DNA of 13,018 nt, from positions 1-13,018 of the forward strand of contig JAQSYC010000068.1 of assembly GCA_029256345.1 (NCBI GenBank), read 5' to 3'. Position numbers and translations under genes: made by a program. Position 1 is the stretch's first letter, and each line of letters opens with the position of its first letter. The notes under the pieces were generated by a model. It was not told the DNA's origin and made no database searches. It saw only the letters and a list, made by a program, of their open reading frames with translations. Below, one piece after another: positions 5,560-13,018 of this stretch. This stretch comes from Clostridia bacterium. Its GTDB lineage: Bacteria > Bacillota > Clostridia > Lachnospirales > Cellulosilyticaceae.

Positions 5560-6499
5560 AGAAAAGAAAGAAGCTCCAGCAGCAGAAGCGCCTGCAGAAG
5601 CTACAGAAGATTCAAAATTCAAAGTTGGTATTACACTTCAATCTCTTGAAAACAGCTATTGGGCAGGGGTTTTTGGAGAAGTTGAAAAGCTTATGAAAGA
5701 CAAGGCGTGGGATTATACCATTCTTGCATGTAATGATAATTCAGCTACACAAATTCAACAAATCGAAAACTTCATTACAAGTGATGTTGATTTAATCATG
5801 GTTCATCCTTCAGATCCAAATGCTATTGAAGATTATCTAAAACAAGCAAGAGATGCAGGGATTAAAGTTATGAGCTGGGATGATGCCATGACAAATACTG
5901 ATCTTAACTGGATTCTTGATAATACTAAGCTTGGATATGCAATCGGTGAGGCAGCAGCAAAATTCATTAATGAAAAGTATACAGGGGATAAAAAGGCTGA
6001 AGTTGCAATCATGAACTATCCTCAAACACCAATCCTTCTTGAAAGAGAAACCGGTATTCTCAATGCACTTGAAGAACTTGCTAAAGATAAATACAAAGTC
6101 GTTGCGCAACAACCAGCTCTTGATGCACAAACAGCTTTAGCTAATATGGAAACAATTCTTCAAGCTAGCCCAGATACAAAAATTGTTTGCTCTATCGGCG
6201 CAGGTGGAGATATTGGTGCTAATGAAGCATTTATGACAGTTACAGGAGGCAAAATCCCTGAAGATATGGGTATCTTCTCAGCTGATGCAACACAGCAGCA
6301 GTTAGAAGCTATCGTAAATGGTCAAGCAACTAGAGCATCAGTTGGATTTGAAGGTTCTAATAAGAAAACAGCAGCAGCAGTAGTTGATCTCTATGAAAAA
6401 CTACTTAAAGGTGAAGCATTTGCTGAACAAAACCTAGTTAGACCTCTTACGGTTATTGATGCAGCAAATGCAGCTGACTTCTTAGCAGATTACAAATAA
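5441..6499 (+). CDS. Sugar ABC transporter substrate-binding lipoprotein (RbsB-like)
   Basis: A 352-residue periplasmic-binding-protein family lipoprotein that captures the substrate outside the membrane for the following ATPase and permease. It has a signal peptide with lipobox LVGC (Cys22), then an Ala/Pro/Glu-rich linker (about 24-52), then the RbsB-type domain beginning KFKVGITLQSLENSYWAG. SDVDLIMVHPSDPNAI and the ADATQQQLEAIVNGQ block near the C-terminus are typical of the Peripla_BP_4 class. The start at ATG 5441 gives a standard signal peptide; ATG 5423 or TTG 5417 would add an unneeded hydrophilic tail. The site before it, GGAAAG (5432-5437), is weak for such a highly expressed protein. 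The first 119 bp overlap the dehydrogenase frame. The substrate is inferred from the operon as a pentose or pentitol; the sequence alone does not define it. Confidence 0.92.
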   Translation: MKKKFMALLLTGMLAVTGLVGCGTKQPAAATAPAAPAATEEKKEAPAAEAPAEATEDSKFKVGITLQSLENSYWAGVFGEVEKLMKDKAWDYTILACNDNSATQIQQIENFITSDVDLIMVHPSDPNAIEDYLKQARDAGIKVMSWDDAMTNTDLNWILDNTKLGYAIGEAAAKFINEKYTGDKKAEVAIMNYPQTPILLERETGILNALEELAKDKYKVVAQQPALDAQTALANMETILQASPDTKIVCSIGAGGDIGANEAFMTVTGGKIPEDMGIFSADATQQQLEAIVNGQATRASVGFEGSNKKTAAAVVDLYEKLLKGEAFAEQNLVRPLTVIDAANAADFLADYK

Positions 6500-6523
6500 T
6501 ACGCAAGTTAGGTTACTGGGTGT

Positions 6524-6559
6524 AAATAGGGAGTTGTCATTAAGCACAACTCCCTATTT
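6524..6559 (+). promoter_or_regulatory. Intra-operon stem-loop between binding protein and ATPase genes
   Basis: A perfect 14-bp stem (6524-6537 with 6546-6559) and 8-nt loop, 24 nt after the binding-protein stop. It is followed by AATAAAAC with no T run, so it is unlikely to be a full terminator. Stem-loops at this place in ABC operons commonly protect the upstream mRNA end or attenuate, giving more binding protein than membrane components; that role is inferred here. Confidence 0.7.
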
Positions 6560-6587
6560 AATAAAACAAGAATGCGTGGGATGAGAG

Positions 6588-8099
6588 ATGAATGAAAAAT
6601 ATATTTTAGAATTACAACATATTAAAAAAGAATATCCTGGTGTTGTTGCACTAAAAGATGTTTCGCTAGAAGTAAAAGAAGGCGAAATTCTTGCCCTGAT
6701 AGGAGAAAATGGTGCGGGAAAGTCAACTTTGATAAAAACATGCTCCGGGGCTGTAATTCCAACTTCTGGTAAAATTATTGTAAATGGTAAAGAGTTTACA
6801 AGTATGACACCTCAGCTTGCCGCAGAAAATGGGATAGCTATTATTTATCAAGAGTTCAATAATGTTAAAGGACTTTCAGCTGCTGAAAATCTGTTTCTGG
6901 GCAACCCCATCCGAAAAGGAATTATTGTTGATAAAAAGGCTATGGAAAAGGAAGCGAAAAAGGCTTTTGAACAGTTGAATATTAAAATTAATCCAAAGAC
7001 TTTAGTCGGGGATCTTACAGTTGGGTATCAGCAGATGATTGAAATTGCTAAGGCCATTCAGCAGGATGCCAAAGTTTTGATTATGGATGAGCCTTCTGCG
7101 CCGCTTACAAGTGCAGAAGTCGAAAGTATGTTTAAAGTATGTGAATTGCTACGATCAAAAGGTGTATCTATTATATACATATCCCACAGGCTTGAAGAAA
7201 TATATAGACTATCAGACCGCATTGTGGTACTTCGGGATGGAGAATATATCAAAACATTGATTACAAAAGATTCTCATATTGATGAACTCATTCATTTGAT
7301 GGTAGGCCGCGACTTAAAGGAATCATATCCTCCAAGAGCTCATTGTATAAAAGAAGATGAAATCCTTCTGGAATTACAAGATGTAAGCGGCAATGGGGAT
7401 CATAATATAAACTTACAGTTAAGAAAAGGTGAGATACTTGGACTTGGGGGATTAGTGGGAGCTGGTCGTACGGAACTTGTACAGATGATTTTTGGTGCAG
7501 CAAAAAAGACTGAAGGCAAGATCATTTTCAAAGGAAAAGAAATCAATCCAAAGACTCCAAGAGAAGCAATTGACTATGGCATTGCTCTTGTGCCGGAAGA
7601 CCGCAAGCGTCATGGAGCATTATTAGGCGTTTCCATTAAGAATAATATTAATATGCCAATATACAAGAGAATATCTAAAGCTTCCGTCATCAATTCTAAA
7701 AAAGAAATGGAAGTCGCAACAAAATACAAAAATGAATTGTTCATTAAAACACCTACACTCAATCAATTGGTTAAGAACTTAAGCGGTGGTAACCAACAAA
7801 AGGTCATTATCGGAAAATGGCTTGCTGCAAACTCAGAACTCATTATTTTTGATGAACCAACTCGGGGAATAGATGTAGGTGCCAAATTTGAAATTTATAA
7901 ATTGATGAATGAATTGGTAGAGAAAGGTAAAACCATTCTTTTAATCTCTTCGGAAATGGAAGAATTAATGGGCATGTCTGATAGAATTATAGTTTTGGCT
8001 GAAGGTCGGATAACTGGTGAAATCAGAAAAGAAGGGTTTAATCAAAATACTATAATGAGAATGGCATCAGCCGTTGAGGAGGTAAAGAATGAAAAGTAA
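6588..8099 (+). CDS. Sugar ABC transporter double-ATPase subunit (RbsA/MglA-like)
   Basis: A 503-residue fused ATPase energising uptake with the RbsC-like permease. The N-terminal ABC domain has Walker A GENGAGKST (39-47), a signature-like segment LTVGYQQ (143-149; usually LSVGQQQ), Walker B LIMDEPSAPLT (164-174) and switch His200. The C-terminal domain has the degenerate Walker A GAGRTE (291-296, Arg in place of Lys), a proper LSGGNQQK (398-405) and Walker B IIFDEPTRGID (419-429). One intact and one degenerate nucleotide site is normal for this ribose/galactose/arabinose transporter class. The start at ATG 6588 is preceded by a modest GGGATGAGAG. Its last 11 bp overlap the permease gene, indicating coupled translation. 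Confidence 0.95.
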   Translation: MNEKYILELQHIKKEYPGVVALKDVSLEVKEGEILALIGENGAGKSTLIKTCSGAVIPTSGKIIVNGKEFTSMTPQLAAENGIAIIYQEFNNVKGLSAAENLFLGNPIRKGIIVDKKAMEKEAKKAFEQLNIKINPKTLVGDLTVGYQQMIEIAKAIQQDAKVLIMDEPSAPLTSAEVESMFKVCELLRSKGVSIIYISHRLEEIYRLSDRIVVLRDGEYIKTLITKDSHIDELIHLMVGRDLKESYPPRAHCIKEDEILLELQDVSGNGDHNINLQLRKGEILGLGGLVGAGRTELVQMIFGAAKKTEGKIIFKGKEINPKTPREAIDYGIALVPEDRKRHGALLGVSIKNNINMPIYKRISKASVINSKKEMEVATKYKNELFIKTPTLNQLVKNLSGGNQQKVIIGKWLAANSELIIFDEPTRGIDVGAKFEIYKLMNELVEKGKTILLISSEMEELMGMSDRIIVLAEGRITGEIRKEGFNQNTIMRMASAVEEVKNEK

Positions 8100-9036
8100 T
8101 ATGATTAATCAATTTAAAGACAAAGCAATCTGGATTGTTTTTTTAGTTATATTTATAGGATTTTCAATAGCAAGTCCTAGATTTTTGTCATCAAACAATT
8201 TATTTACTATTGCACGTCAGGTTTCCATGTTAGGCATTGCATCCATAGGTATGACATTTGTTATTCTGATAGCAGGTATTGACCTTTCAATAGGTTCGGT
8301 TATTACGGTTGTTAATATCGTGGCGGCGTATCTCATGGTCAATAGAGGAATGAGTATGGCGAGTGCGGTTATTTTAGCATTGATATTATCTGTGCTAATT
8401 GGCCTTCTAAATGGTTTCTTAATTTCTACGGTTGGCATTTCAGCCATTATTGCTACCTTTGCGACACAGATTGTTTTTGAAGGGGCAGGATACCTTATTA
8501 GTGGGGGTACACCCATTTATGGATTTGATGAAAGATTTAAAGTGATTGGACAAGGCTATGTAGGACCTATTCCGGTGCCAGTCATTATCATGATTATTTG
8601 TTTTGCACTTGGCTCCTTTATTTTAAATAAAAGTTATTTTGGGCGTTATTTCTATGCTGTTGGAGGTAATGAAGAAGCTTCTAAGCTTTCTGGCATCAGA
8701 GTTGGTTTTATCAAGTATTTAGTTTATGCATTATCAGGTTTATTTGCAGGACTTGCAGGGATTGTCATGTTATCACGTACCAATTCCGCACAACCCACAG
8801 CAGGTATAGGCTATGAATTCGATGTAATCACTTGTGTAGTCCTTGGTGGTGTTTCTGTTTCAGGGGGTTATGGTAAAATGTCGAACGTCGTTGCAGGTGT
8901 ACTTATTATTGGGATACTTACCAATGGTATGGTGCTCTTAAATGTTAGTACATACATGCAGATGGTTGTTAAAGGAATAGTACTTGCACTTGCAGTAGGC
9001 TTTGACAGTTTACAGAAGAAGCGTGTAGCACATTGA
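8089..9036 (+). CDS. Sugar ABC transporter permease (RbsC-like)
   Basis: A 315-residue membrane protein of the BPD_transp_2 family with about eight to ten hydrophobic segments; it forms the substrate channel, probably as a homodimer. Family marks are the N-terminal block SSNNLFTIARQVSMLGIASI with GMTFVILIAGIDLSIGS (34-70), the cytoplasmic coupling loop AVGGNEEASKLSGI (190-203), and VLGGVSVSGGYG (251-262). The length matches RbsC-type permeases. GAGGAGG (8076-8082) inside the end of the ATPase gene lies six bases before ATG 8089. It is followed after 30 nt by dehydrogenase 2. Confidence 0.95.
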   Translation: MKSNMINQFKDKAIWIVFLVIFIGFSIASPRFLSSNNLFTIARQVSMLGIASIGMTFVILIAGIDLSIGSVITVVNIVAAYLMVNRGMSMASAVILALILSVLIGLLNGFLISTVGISAIIATFATQIVFEGAGYLISGGTPIYGFDERFKVIGQGYVGPIPVPVIIMIICFALGSFILNKSYFGRYFYAVGGNEEASKLSGIRVGFIKYLVYALSGLFAGLAGIVMLSRTNSAQPTAGIGYEFDVITCVVLGGVSVSGGYGKMSNVVAGVLIIGILTNGMVLLNVSTYMQMVVKGIVLALAVGFDSLQKKRVAH

Positions 9037-9066
9037 TATAGAAGTTAATACGATAGGGGGATGTTT

Positions 9067-10116
9067 ATGAGAGAAAAAATGCTTCAAGCAATAATGTCAG
9101 CGCCTCATGAGATTCAGTTTAAAGAAATTCCAATCCCGGAGATAAGCTCAGGACAGGTACTGGTACAGATTAAGAGAATTGGTGTATGTGGAAGTGATAT
9201 GCATGTTTATCACGGACAACACCCATACGTTACCTACCCGCTTATTCAGGGACATGAGGTATCTGCAAAAGTTATATCTTTAGGCGAAGATGTTACCAGG
9301 CTTCAAGAGGGGCAGAAGGTGACAATTGAACCACAGGTATATTGTGGTCAGTGTTATCCGTGTACCCATGGTAAGTATAACTTATGTGAAGATTTAAAAG
9401 TTATGGGTTTCCAGACGACAGGTACTGCTAGCGAATATTTTGCAGTGGATGCCTCTAAGGTTACACCTTTACCTGATAGTATGACATATGATGAGGGTGC
9501 AATGATTGAACCACTGGCTGTTACAGTTCACGCTTGCAAGCGTTCAGGTGATGTGACAGGTAAGAAAGTAGTCGTACTTGGTGCTGGACCTATTGGGATA
9601 TTGTTATGCCAATCCTTAAAAGCTTTTGGCGCAGCAGAGGTGATGATGACGGATATTTCTGATTACCGTTTAGAGCTTGCTAAAAGATGTGGGGCTGATT
9701 ATGTTTACAATACAAAAACTATTGATTTTGCTAAAGCAATAGTTGAGTGCTTTGGAAAAGATAAGGCTGATATCATCTATGATTGTGCAGGGAATGATAT
9801 TACAATGGGGCAGGCGATTATGAATGCAAGAAAAGGAAGTATTATTGTTTTATTAGCTGTATTTGCAGAGATGGCAAATGTTGATCTTGCAAAATTGAAT
9901 GATTCAGAAGTGGATTTATATACATCGATGATGTACAGACATGATGACTACTTAGATGCCATTCGTTTGGTAGAAGAAGGAAAAATTAAGCTTAAACCAT
10001 TGATGAGTAAGCATTTTGATTTTAAAGATTATCCAGAGGCTTATACTTATATTGATAAAAATCATGAGACAACTATGAAAGTTCTAATAGATGTAGATCT
10101 AGATGAGGAGAATTAA
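9067..10116 (+). CDS. Zinc-dependent polyol-type dehydrogenase 2 (MDR family)
   Basis: A 350-residue-class zinc dehydrogenase of the sorbitol/L-iditol/xylitol dehydrogenase type, oxidising a polyol hydroxyl to a ketone with NAD. Catalytic-zinc residues are C41 (GVCGSD), H63-E64 (GHE) and probably E149. Structural zinc cysteines are C93, C96, C99 and C107. The Rossmann motif is GAGPIG (172-177), with D196 marking NAD preference. The C-terminus is complete, ending IDVDLDEEN, unlike its paralogue at 4444. The start is ATG 9067, six bases after AGGGGG (9055-9060); the in-frame ATG 9061 abuts that site. Within the operon it probably oxidises the imported compound or an intermediate; the exact substrate cannot be read from the sequence. 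Confidence 0.92.
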   Translation: MREKMLQAIMSAPHEIQFKEIPIPEISSGQVLVQIKRIGVCGSDMHVYHGQHPYVTYPLIQGHEVSAKVISLGEDVTRLQEGQKVTIEPQVYCGQCYPCTHGKYNLCEDLKVMGFQTTGTASEYFAVDASKVTPLPDSMTYDEGAMIEPLAVTVHACKRSGDVTGKKVVVLGAGPIGILLCQSLKAFGAAEVMMTDISDYRLELAKRCGADYVYNTKTIDFAKAIVECFGKDKADIIYDCAGNDITMGQAIMNARKGSIIVLLAVFAEMANVDLAKLNDSEVDLYTSMMYRHDDYLDAIRLVEEGKIKLKPLMSKHFDFKDYPEAYTYIDKNHETTMKVLIDVDLDEEN

Positions 10117-10187
10117 TTAGAACGCATTTCCCAAGGATATAAAAATTTTAAAAGATAATAAAAATACATAAAAAGGAGATAACTAAT

Positions 10188-10964
10188 ATGGGAATTATGG
10201 AAAGAATGAGATTGGACGGTAAGGTATCATTTGTTACGGGTGGTGCAAGAGGAATTGGTAAAGCGATTGCTACAGCAGTAGCGGAGGCTGGAAGCCATGT
10301 AGCCATCGTTGATATGGATATTGATGAAGCAACAAAAACAGCTCATGAAATCGCAGATACAATTGGTGTTAAGGCTATTGCTATTCAAGCGGATGTGACT
10401 GTAAAGGAAGAAGTAGATGCAATGATCAGTACCATTCTGGACACTTTCGGAAAATTGGATGTAGCCTTTTGTAATGCGGGTATATGTATGAATATTCCAG
10501 CGAGTGAAATGACAGCAGAGCAGTTTAGAAAAGTAATTGATATTAATCTAACAGGTGTATTCCTCACATCACAAGCGGCAGCCAATGTCATGCTAAAACA
10601 AGGTAAAGGATCCATTATCAATACAGCTTCTATGTCAGGGCATATTGTCAATGTACCTCAGCCACAATGTGCTTACAATGCTTCAAAAGCAGGGGTTATT
10701 CAGCTGACAAAATCAATGGCAATTGAGTTTGCAAAGAAAGGTGTGCGCGTTAACAGTATCAGTCCAGGGTATATCGGTACTGATTTAGTTTTAGAAGCAC
10801 CACATCTTAAAGTATTAATTGATCAGTGGAATGCGATGGCACCACTAGGACGTTTGGGAAGGCCTGATGAACTTCAAGCTATTGCAGTATATCTTGCTGG
10901 AGATACAAGTGATTTTACTACAGGATCAGATTTTGTAATTGATGGGGCTTTCAGTTGTTTCTAA
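10188..10964 (+). CDS. Short-chain dehydrogenase/reductase, probable polyol dehydrogenase
   Basis: A 258-residue classical SDR. The cofactor motif is TGGARGIG (17-24) with D42 (AIVDMD), favouring NAD(H). NAG lies at 96-98, and the catalytic tetrad is N120, S148, Y163 and K167 (YNASK). The PQPQCAYNASKAG segment and overall pattern recall polyol/ketose SDRs such as D-arabinitol, ribitol, mannitol and sorbose enzymes. AAAAGGAGAT (10171-10180) precedes ATG 10188 at normal distance. It sits 71 nt after dehydrogenase 2 and 36 nt before the kinase, so it likely makes or reduces the ketopentose that the kinase uses. The polyol-level assignment is inference. Confidence 0.9.
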   Translation: MGIMERMRLDGKVSFVTGGARGIGKAIATAVAEAGSHVAIVDMDIDEATKTAHEIADTIGVKAIAIQADVTVKEEVDAMISTILDTFGKLDVAFCNAGICMNIPASEMTAEQFRKVIDINLTGVFLTSQAAANVMLKQGKGSIINTASMSGHIVNVPQPQCAYNASKAGVIQLTKSMAIEFAKKGVRVNSISPGYIGTDLVLEAPHLKVLIDQWNAMAPLGRLGRPDELQAIAVYLAGDTSDFTTGSDFVIDGAFSCF

Positions 10965-11000
10965 AGACAAATAGACACTCGTATTGGAGGAGGATCCGCA

Positions 11001-12680
11001 ATGAAGAAGTATACTTTAGGTATCGATTATGGGACTTTGTCAGGTCGCGCGGTATTAGTTGATGTTGAAAATGGAGAAGAAGTATGTTTTTCAGTAGTAG
11101 AATATAAACACGGTATTATGGATACCTATTTACCAGGAAGTAAAGTGCGTTTGGCGCCTGAAACGGCGCTGCAGCACCCAGGAGATTATTTAGAAGTGCT
11201 TAAAACAGCTATTCCAGAAGTTCTTAAGATTGGTGGTGTGAGCAAAGAGCAAATTATTGGTATAGGTGTTGATTTCACATCATGTACTGTTTTACCTGTT
11301 AGTAGTGATGGTACCCCTCTTTGTTTTATGGAAGAGTTCAAAGACAGGCCGCATGCTTATGTGAAATTATGGAAGCATCATGCGGCACAATATGAAGCTG
11401 ATAAGTTTAATGAAGTCACTTTCATGCGGGGAGAAAAATTTATAGACCGCTACGGAGGAAGAATGTCATCTGAATGGGTCGTACCCAAAGCGATGCAAAT
11501 CCTCCATGAAGATGAAGAAATCTATCAAGTGATGGAGAGCTTCATAGAGGCGGGCGACTGGATTGTGATGATGCTTATTGGAGAAGAAAAGCGCAGTTTA
11601 TGTCAGGCGGGCTATAAGGCTGTATGGTCTAAGAAAGATGGATACCCTAGTAAGGAATTCTTTGCAGATTTAGACCCTAAGATGACAAACTTTGTAGAGG
11701 AGAAATTAAGAACAGATATCTATGCAACGACGGATTGTGCAGGGCATCTTACTAAGAGCGGCGCAAAACTAACCGGACTTGCGGAAGGCACTCCAGTGGC
11801 AGTGGCAAACATTGATGCCCATGTTGCTCTGCCAGCTGTGAGAATCACAGAGCCCGGGAAAATGCTGATGATTATGGGGACGAGTACATGTCATATCATG
11901 ATGAGTGAAGAAGAACATTTTATCCCTGGTGTTGGTGGTGTTGTAGAAGATGGTGTAGTCCCTGGATACTATGCTTATGAGGCAGGTCAAGCCTGTGTTG
12001 GTGACCACTTTGATTGGTTTGTTAAAAACTGCGTGCCAAAAGATTATTATGAAGAAGCGGCAAGTAAAGGTATAGATGTCCATCAACTTCTTGAGGAAAA
12101 GGTGAAAAACCAACTTCCTGGAGAAAGTGGACTTATAGCATTAGATTGGTGGAACGGAAATCGTAGCATTTTAACAGATGCCGATTTGACTGGGGTGCTG
12201 CTAGGTGCTACATTGCAAACAAAACCTGAAGAGATTTACCGTGCACTCATTGAAGCAACAGCTTTTGGTACAAGGATTATTATAGAGGCTTTCGAAAAGG
12301 GTGGTGTTCCAATTAATGAACTCTATGCTGCTGGAGGTATTGCACAAAAAAATGAGATGATGATGCAGATTTATGCGGATGTGACGAACAAAGAAATAAG
12401 TATTTCTTCGTCAAAACAGGCACCAGCACTTGGAGCAGCACTGTTTGGAGCTGTTGCTGCAGGTACGGCAAGAGGCGGCTATGACACCATTGAAGCAGCT
12501 TCTGAGCATATGTCTAGGCTACAGGATAAGGTCTATAAGCCGAATAGTGATTACGTGAAAAGATACGACATGTTGTTTAGGGAGTATGAGATTTTGCATA
12601 ACTATTTTGGAAAAGGTGAAAATGATGTCATGAAAAGGCTCAAAGCCATTAAGAACAATGCAATGAGGGCTAAAGAGTAA
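11001..12680 (+). CDS. araB: Ribulokinase (FGGY family, AraB type)
   Basis: A 559-residue FGGY kinase that phosphorylates a 2-ketopentose at C5 with ATP. AraB marks: GIDYGTLSGRA (7-17), the QHPGDYLE block (58-65), GVDFTSCT (89-96), KLWKHHAAQ (122-130), YGGRMSSEW (151-159), MIMGTSTCH and the C-terminal AAGGIAQKNEMMMQIYADV block. The length equals that of AraB (about 560) and exceeds xylulokinase. GGAGGAGG (10986-10993) lies seven bases before the ATG. AraB is known to accept D- as well as L-ribulose and other ketopentoses and pentitols, so it fits a pentitol pathway. No arabinose isomerase or ribulose-phosphate 4-epimerase accompanies it here. Last gene of the operon, followed by a terminator. 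Confidence 0.93.
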   Translation: MKKYTLGIDYGTLSGRAVLVDVENGEEVCFSVVEYKHGIMDTYLPGSKVRLAPETALQHPGDYLEVLKTAIPEVLKIGGVSKEQIIGIGVDFTSCTVLPVSSDGTPLCFMEEFKDRPHAYVKLWKHHAAQYEADKFNEVTFMRGEKFIDRYGGRMSSEWVVPKAMQILHEDEEIYQVMESFIEAGDWIVMMLIGEEKRSLCQAGYKAVWSKKDGYPSKEFFADLDPKMTNFVEEKLRTDIYATTDCAGHLTKSGAKLTGLAEGTPVAVANIDAHVALPAVRITEPGKMLMIMGTSTCHIMMSEEEHFIPGVGGVVEDGVVPGYYAYEAGQACVGDHFDWFVKNCVPKDYYEEAASKGIDVHQLLEEKVKNQLPGESGLIALDWWNGNRSILTDADLTGVLLGATLQTKPEEIYRALIEATAFGTRIIIEAFEKGGVPINELYAAGGIAQKNEMMMQIYADVTNKEISISSSKQAPALGAALFGAVAAGTARGGYDTIEAASEHMSRLQDKVYKPNSDYVKRYDMLFREYEILHNYFGKGENDVMKRLKAIKNNAMRAKE

Positions 12681-12685
12681 GGTAT

Positions 12686-12718
12686 TGGGATGCCCATTCA
12701 TACTGGGCATCCCATTTT
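12686..12718 (+). terminator. Rho-independent terminator of the catabolic operon
   Basis: TGGGATGCCCA (12686-12696) pairs perfectly with TGGGCATCCCA (12704-12714) across a 7-nt loop, followed by TTTT. It lies six bases after the ribulokinase stop codon. Confidence 0.9.
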
Positions 12719-12769
12719 ATCTCTATCAGAAACGACGGGGTAGATGCAATATAACATGGATATAGAATA

Positions 12770-12778
12770 TGTTATAAT
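12770..12778 (+). promoter_or_regulatory. Extended -10 promoter of the downstream lipoprotein gene
   Basis: TGTTATAAT matches a TGn-extended -10 box with a consensus TATAAT (12773-12778). The -35 region at the right distance is poor, as is common for extended -10 promoters. It lies about 52 bp before ATG 12831 and after the operon terminator, so the lipoprotein gene is likely its own transcription unit. Confidence 0.5.
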
Positions 12779-12830
12779 ATATATTATTTAATTTTCTCAG
12801 GCAAATCAGTTTGCAATGGAAGGTGATAGG

Positions 12831-13018
12831 ATGCTACGCAGTAAGGTATTTATAGGTGTCATGCTATGCATGATCATGGTGTCATCATGTAATCCAATAA
12901 ACTCCGACTATAAGGTTCAGAAAGAAAAGGCTGTTGTAGGTGAAAAACCTGTTGTTATAGCATTTGCGCATAAGAGTGTTAATTCCTATTGCTATACCAT
13001 CATGAATGAGGCTATCAA
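12831..13018 (+). CDS. Sugar-binding lipoprotein, partial (5' end only)
   Basis: The first 62 codons of a lipoprotein, cut by the window edge. A short hydrophobic signal (residues 7-19) ends in lipobox VSSC with Cys20. After a charged linker comes VVIAFAHKSVNSYCYTIMNEAI, which looks like the first strand and helix of a periplasmic-binding-protein domain of the RbsB type. AAGGTGAT (12820-12827) is a good ribosome binding site. It could be a second transporter binding protein. In clostridia, lone binding lipoproteins right after a sugar operon often belong to a sensor kinase and response-regulator set, which would explain the lack of an operon regulator here; that is inference. Confidence 0.75.
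   Translation, partial: MLRSKVFIGVMLCMIMVSSCNPINSDYKVQKEKAVVGEKPVVIAFAHKSVNSYCYTIMNEAI

Noticed and set aside
4990..5622. Reverse open frame of 210 codons
   Set aside because: Lies opposite two well-supported genes; its Ala/Gly-rich sequence is the complement of the Ala/Pro/Glu linker of the binding protein. No ribosome binding site or family pattern.
1..13018. CRISPR arrays, tRNA/rRNA genes, transposase genes and prophage genes
   Set aside because: No spaced repeat array, tRNA-like sequence, rRNA segment, transposase or phage structural gene was seen on either strand.

Overview
The window is AT-rich, with strong AGGAGG-type ribosome binding sites, short intergenic gaps, lipobox-type lipoproteins and Gram-positive-style regulators. 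This points to a low-GC Firmicute, most likely a clostridial anaerobe of the Lachnospiraceae/Cellulosilyticum kind. That placement is inferred from gene content and style, not from a marker gene.

Left part (1-4443), a mosaic of small genes and structured non-coding DNA. It starts with the last codons of an unidentified gene and a YhcH/YjgK/YiaL-family sugar protein (68-529) closed by a strong terminator. A region with two regulatory signals follows: a 21-bp-period direct repeat with a promoter, and an ECF-sigma-like promoter. These lead into a 38-codon hydrophobic ORF and a membrane-anchored hypothetical protein that carries a perfect 24-bp tandem duplication. Next come an L-2-amino-thiazoline-4-carboxylic acid hydrolase-family gene (2096-2701, +) and, convergent with it, an XRE regulator with an unrecognised C-terminal domain (2884-3618, -). 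These two genes are flanked by two outward-pointing copies of a 121-nt element (1670-1790 on -, 3979-4099 on +). The copies align without gaps at 82/121 identity. Both fold into a long hairpin with a conserved 29-nt loop, both show stem changes that keep pairing, and both are followed at the same distance (24 nt) by a terminator-like hairpin. I do not recognise this element; it is the best candidate for something undescribed in the window.

Right part (4444-12680), a single-direction catabolic operon. It encodes zinc alcohol dehydrogenase 1, a sugar-type substrate-binding lipoprotein, an RbsA-like double-ATPase, an RbsC-like permease, zinc dehydrogenase 2, an SDR dehydrogenase and an AraB-type ribulokinase, closed by a terminator at 12686-12718. 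The logic is uptake of a polyol or sugar, oxidation to a 2-ketopentose by the dehydrogenases, and phosphorylation by the kinase. No isomerase is present, so a pentitol (arabinitol, ribitol or xylitol) is the most economical substrate guess. The first dehydrogenase has an abnormal end: its frame runs 119 bp into the binding-protein gene, as if a deletion had fused the two genes.

The far right holds an extended -10 promoter and the first 62 codons of another lipoprotein that looks like a periplasmic sugar-binding protein, possibly a sensor component.
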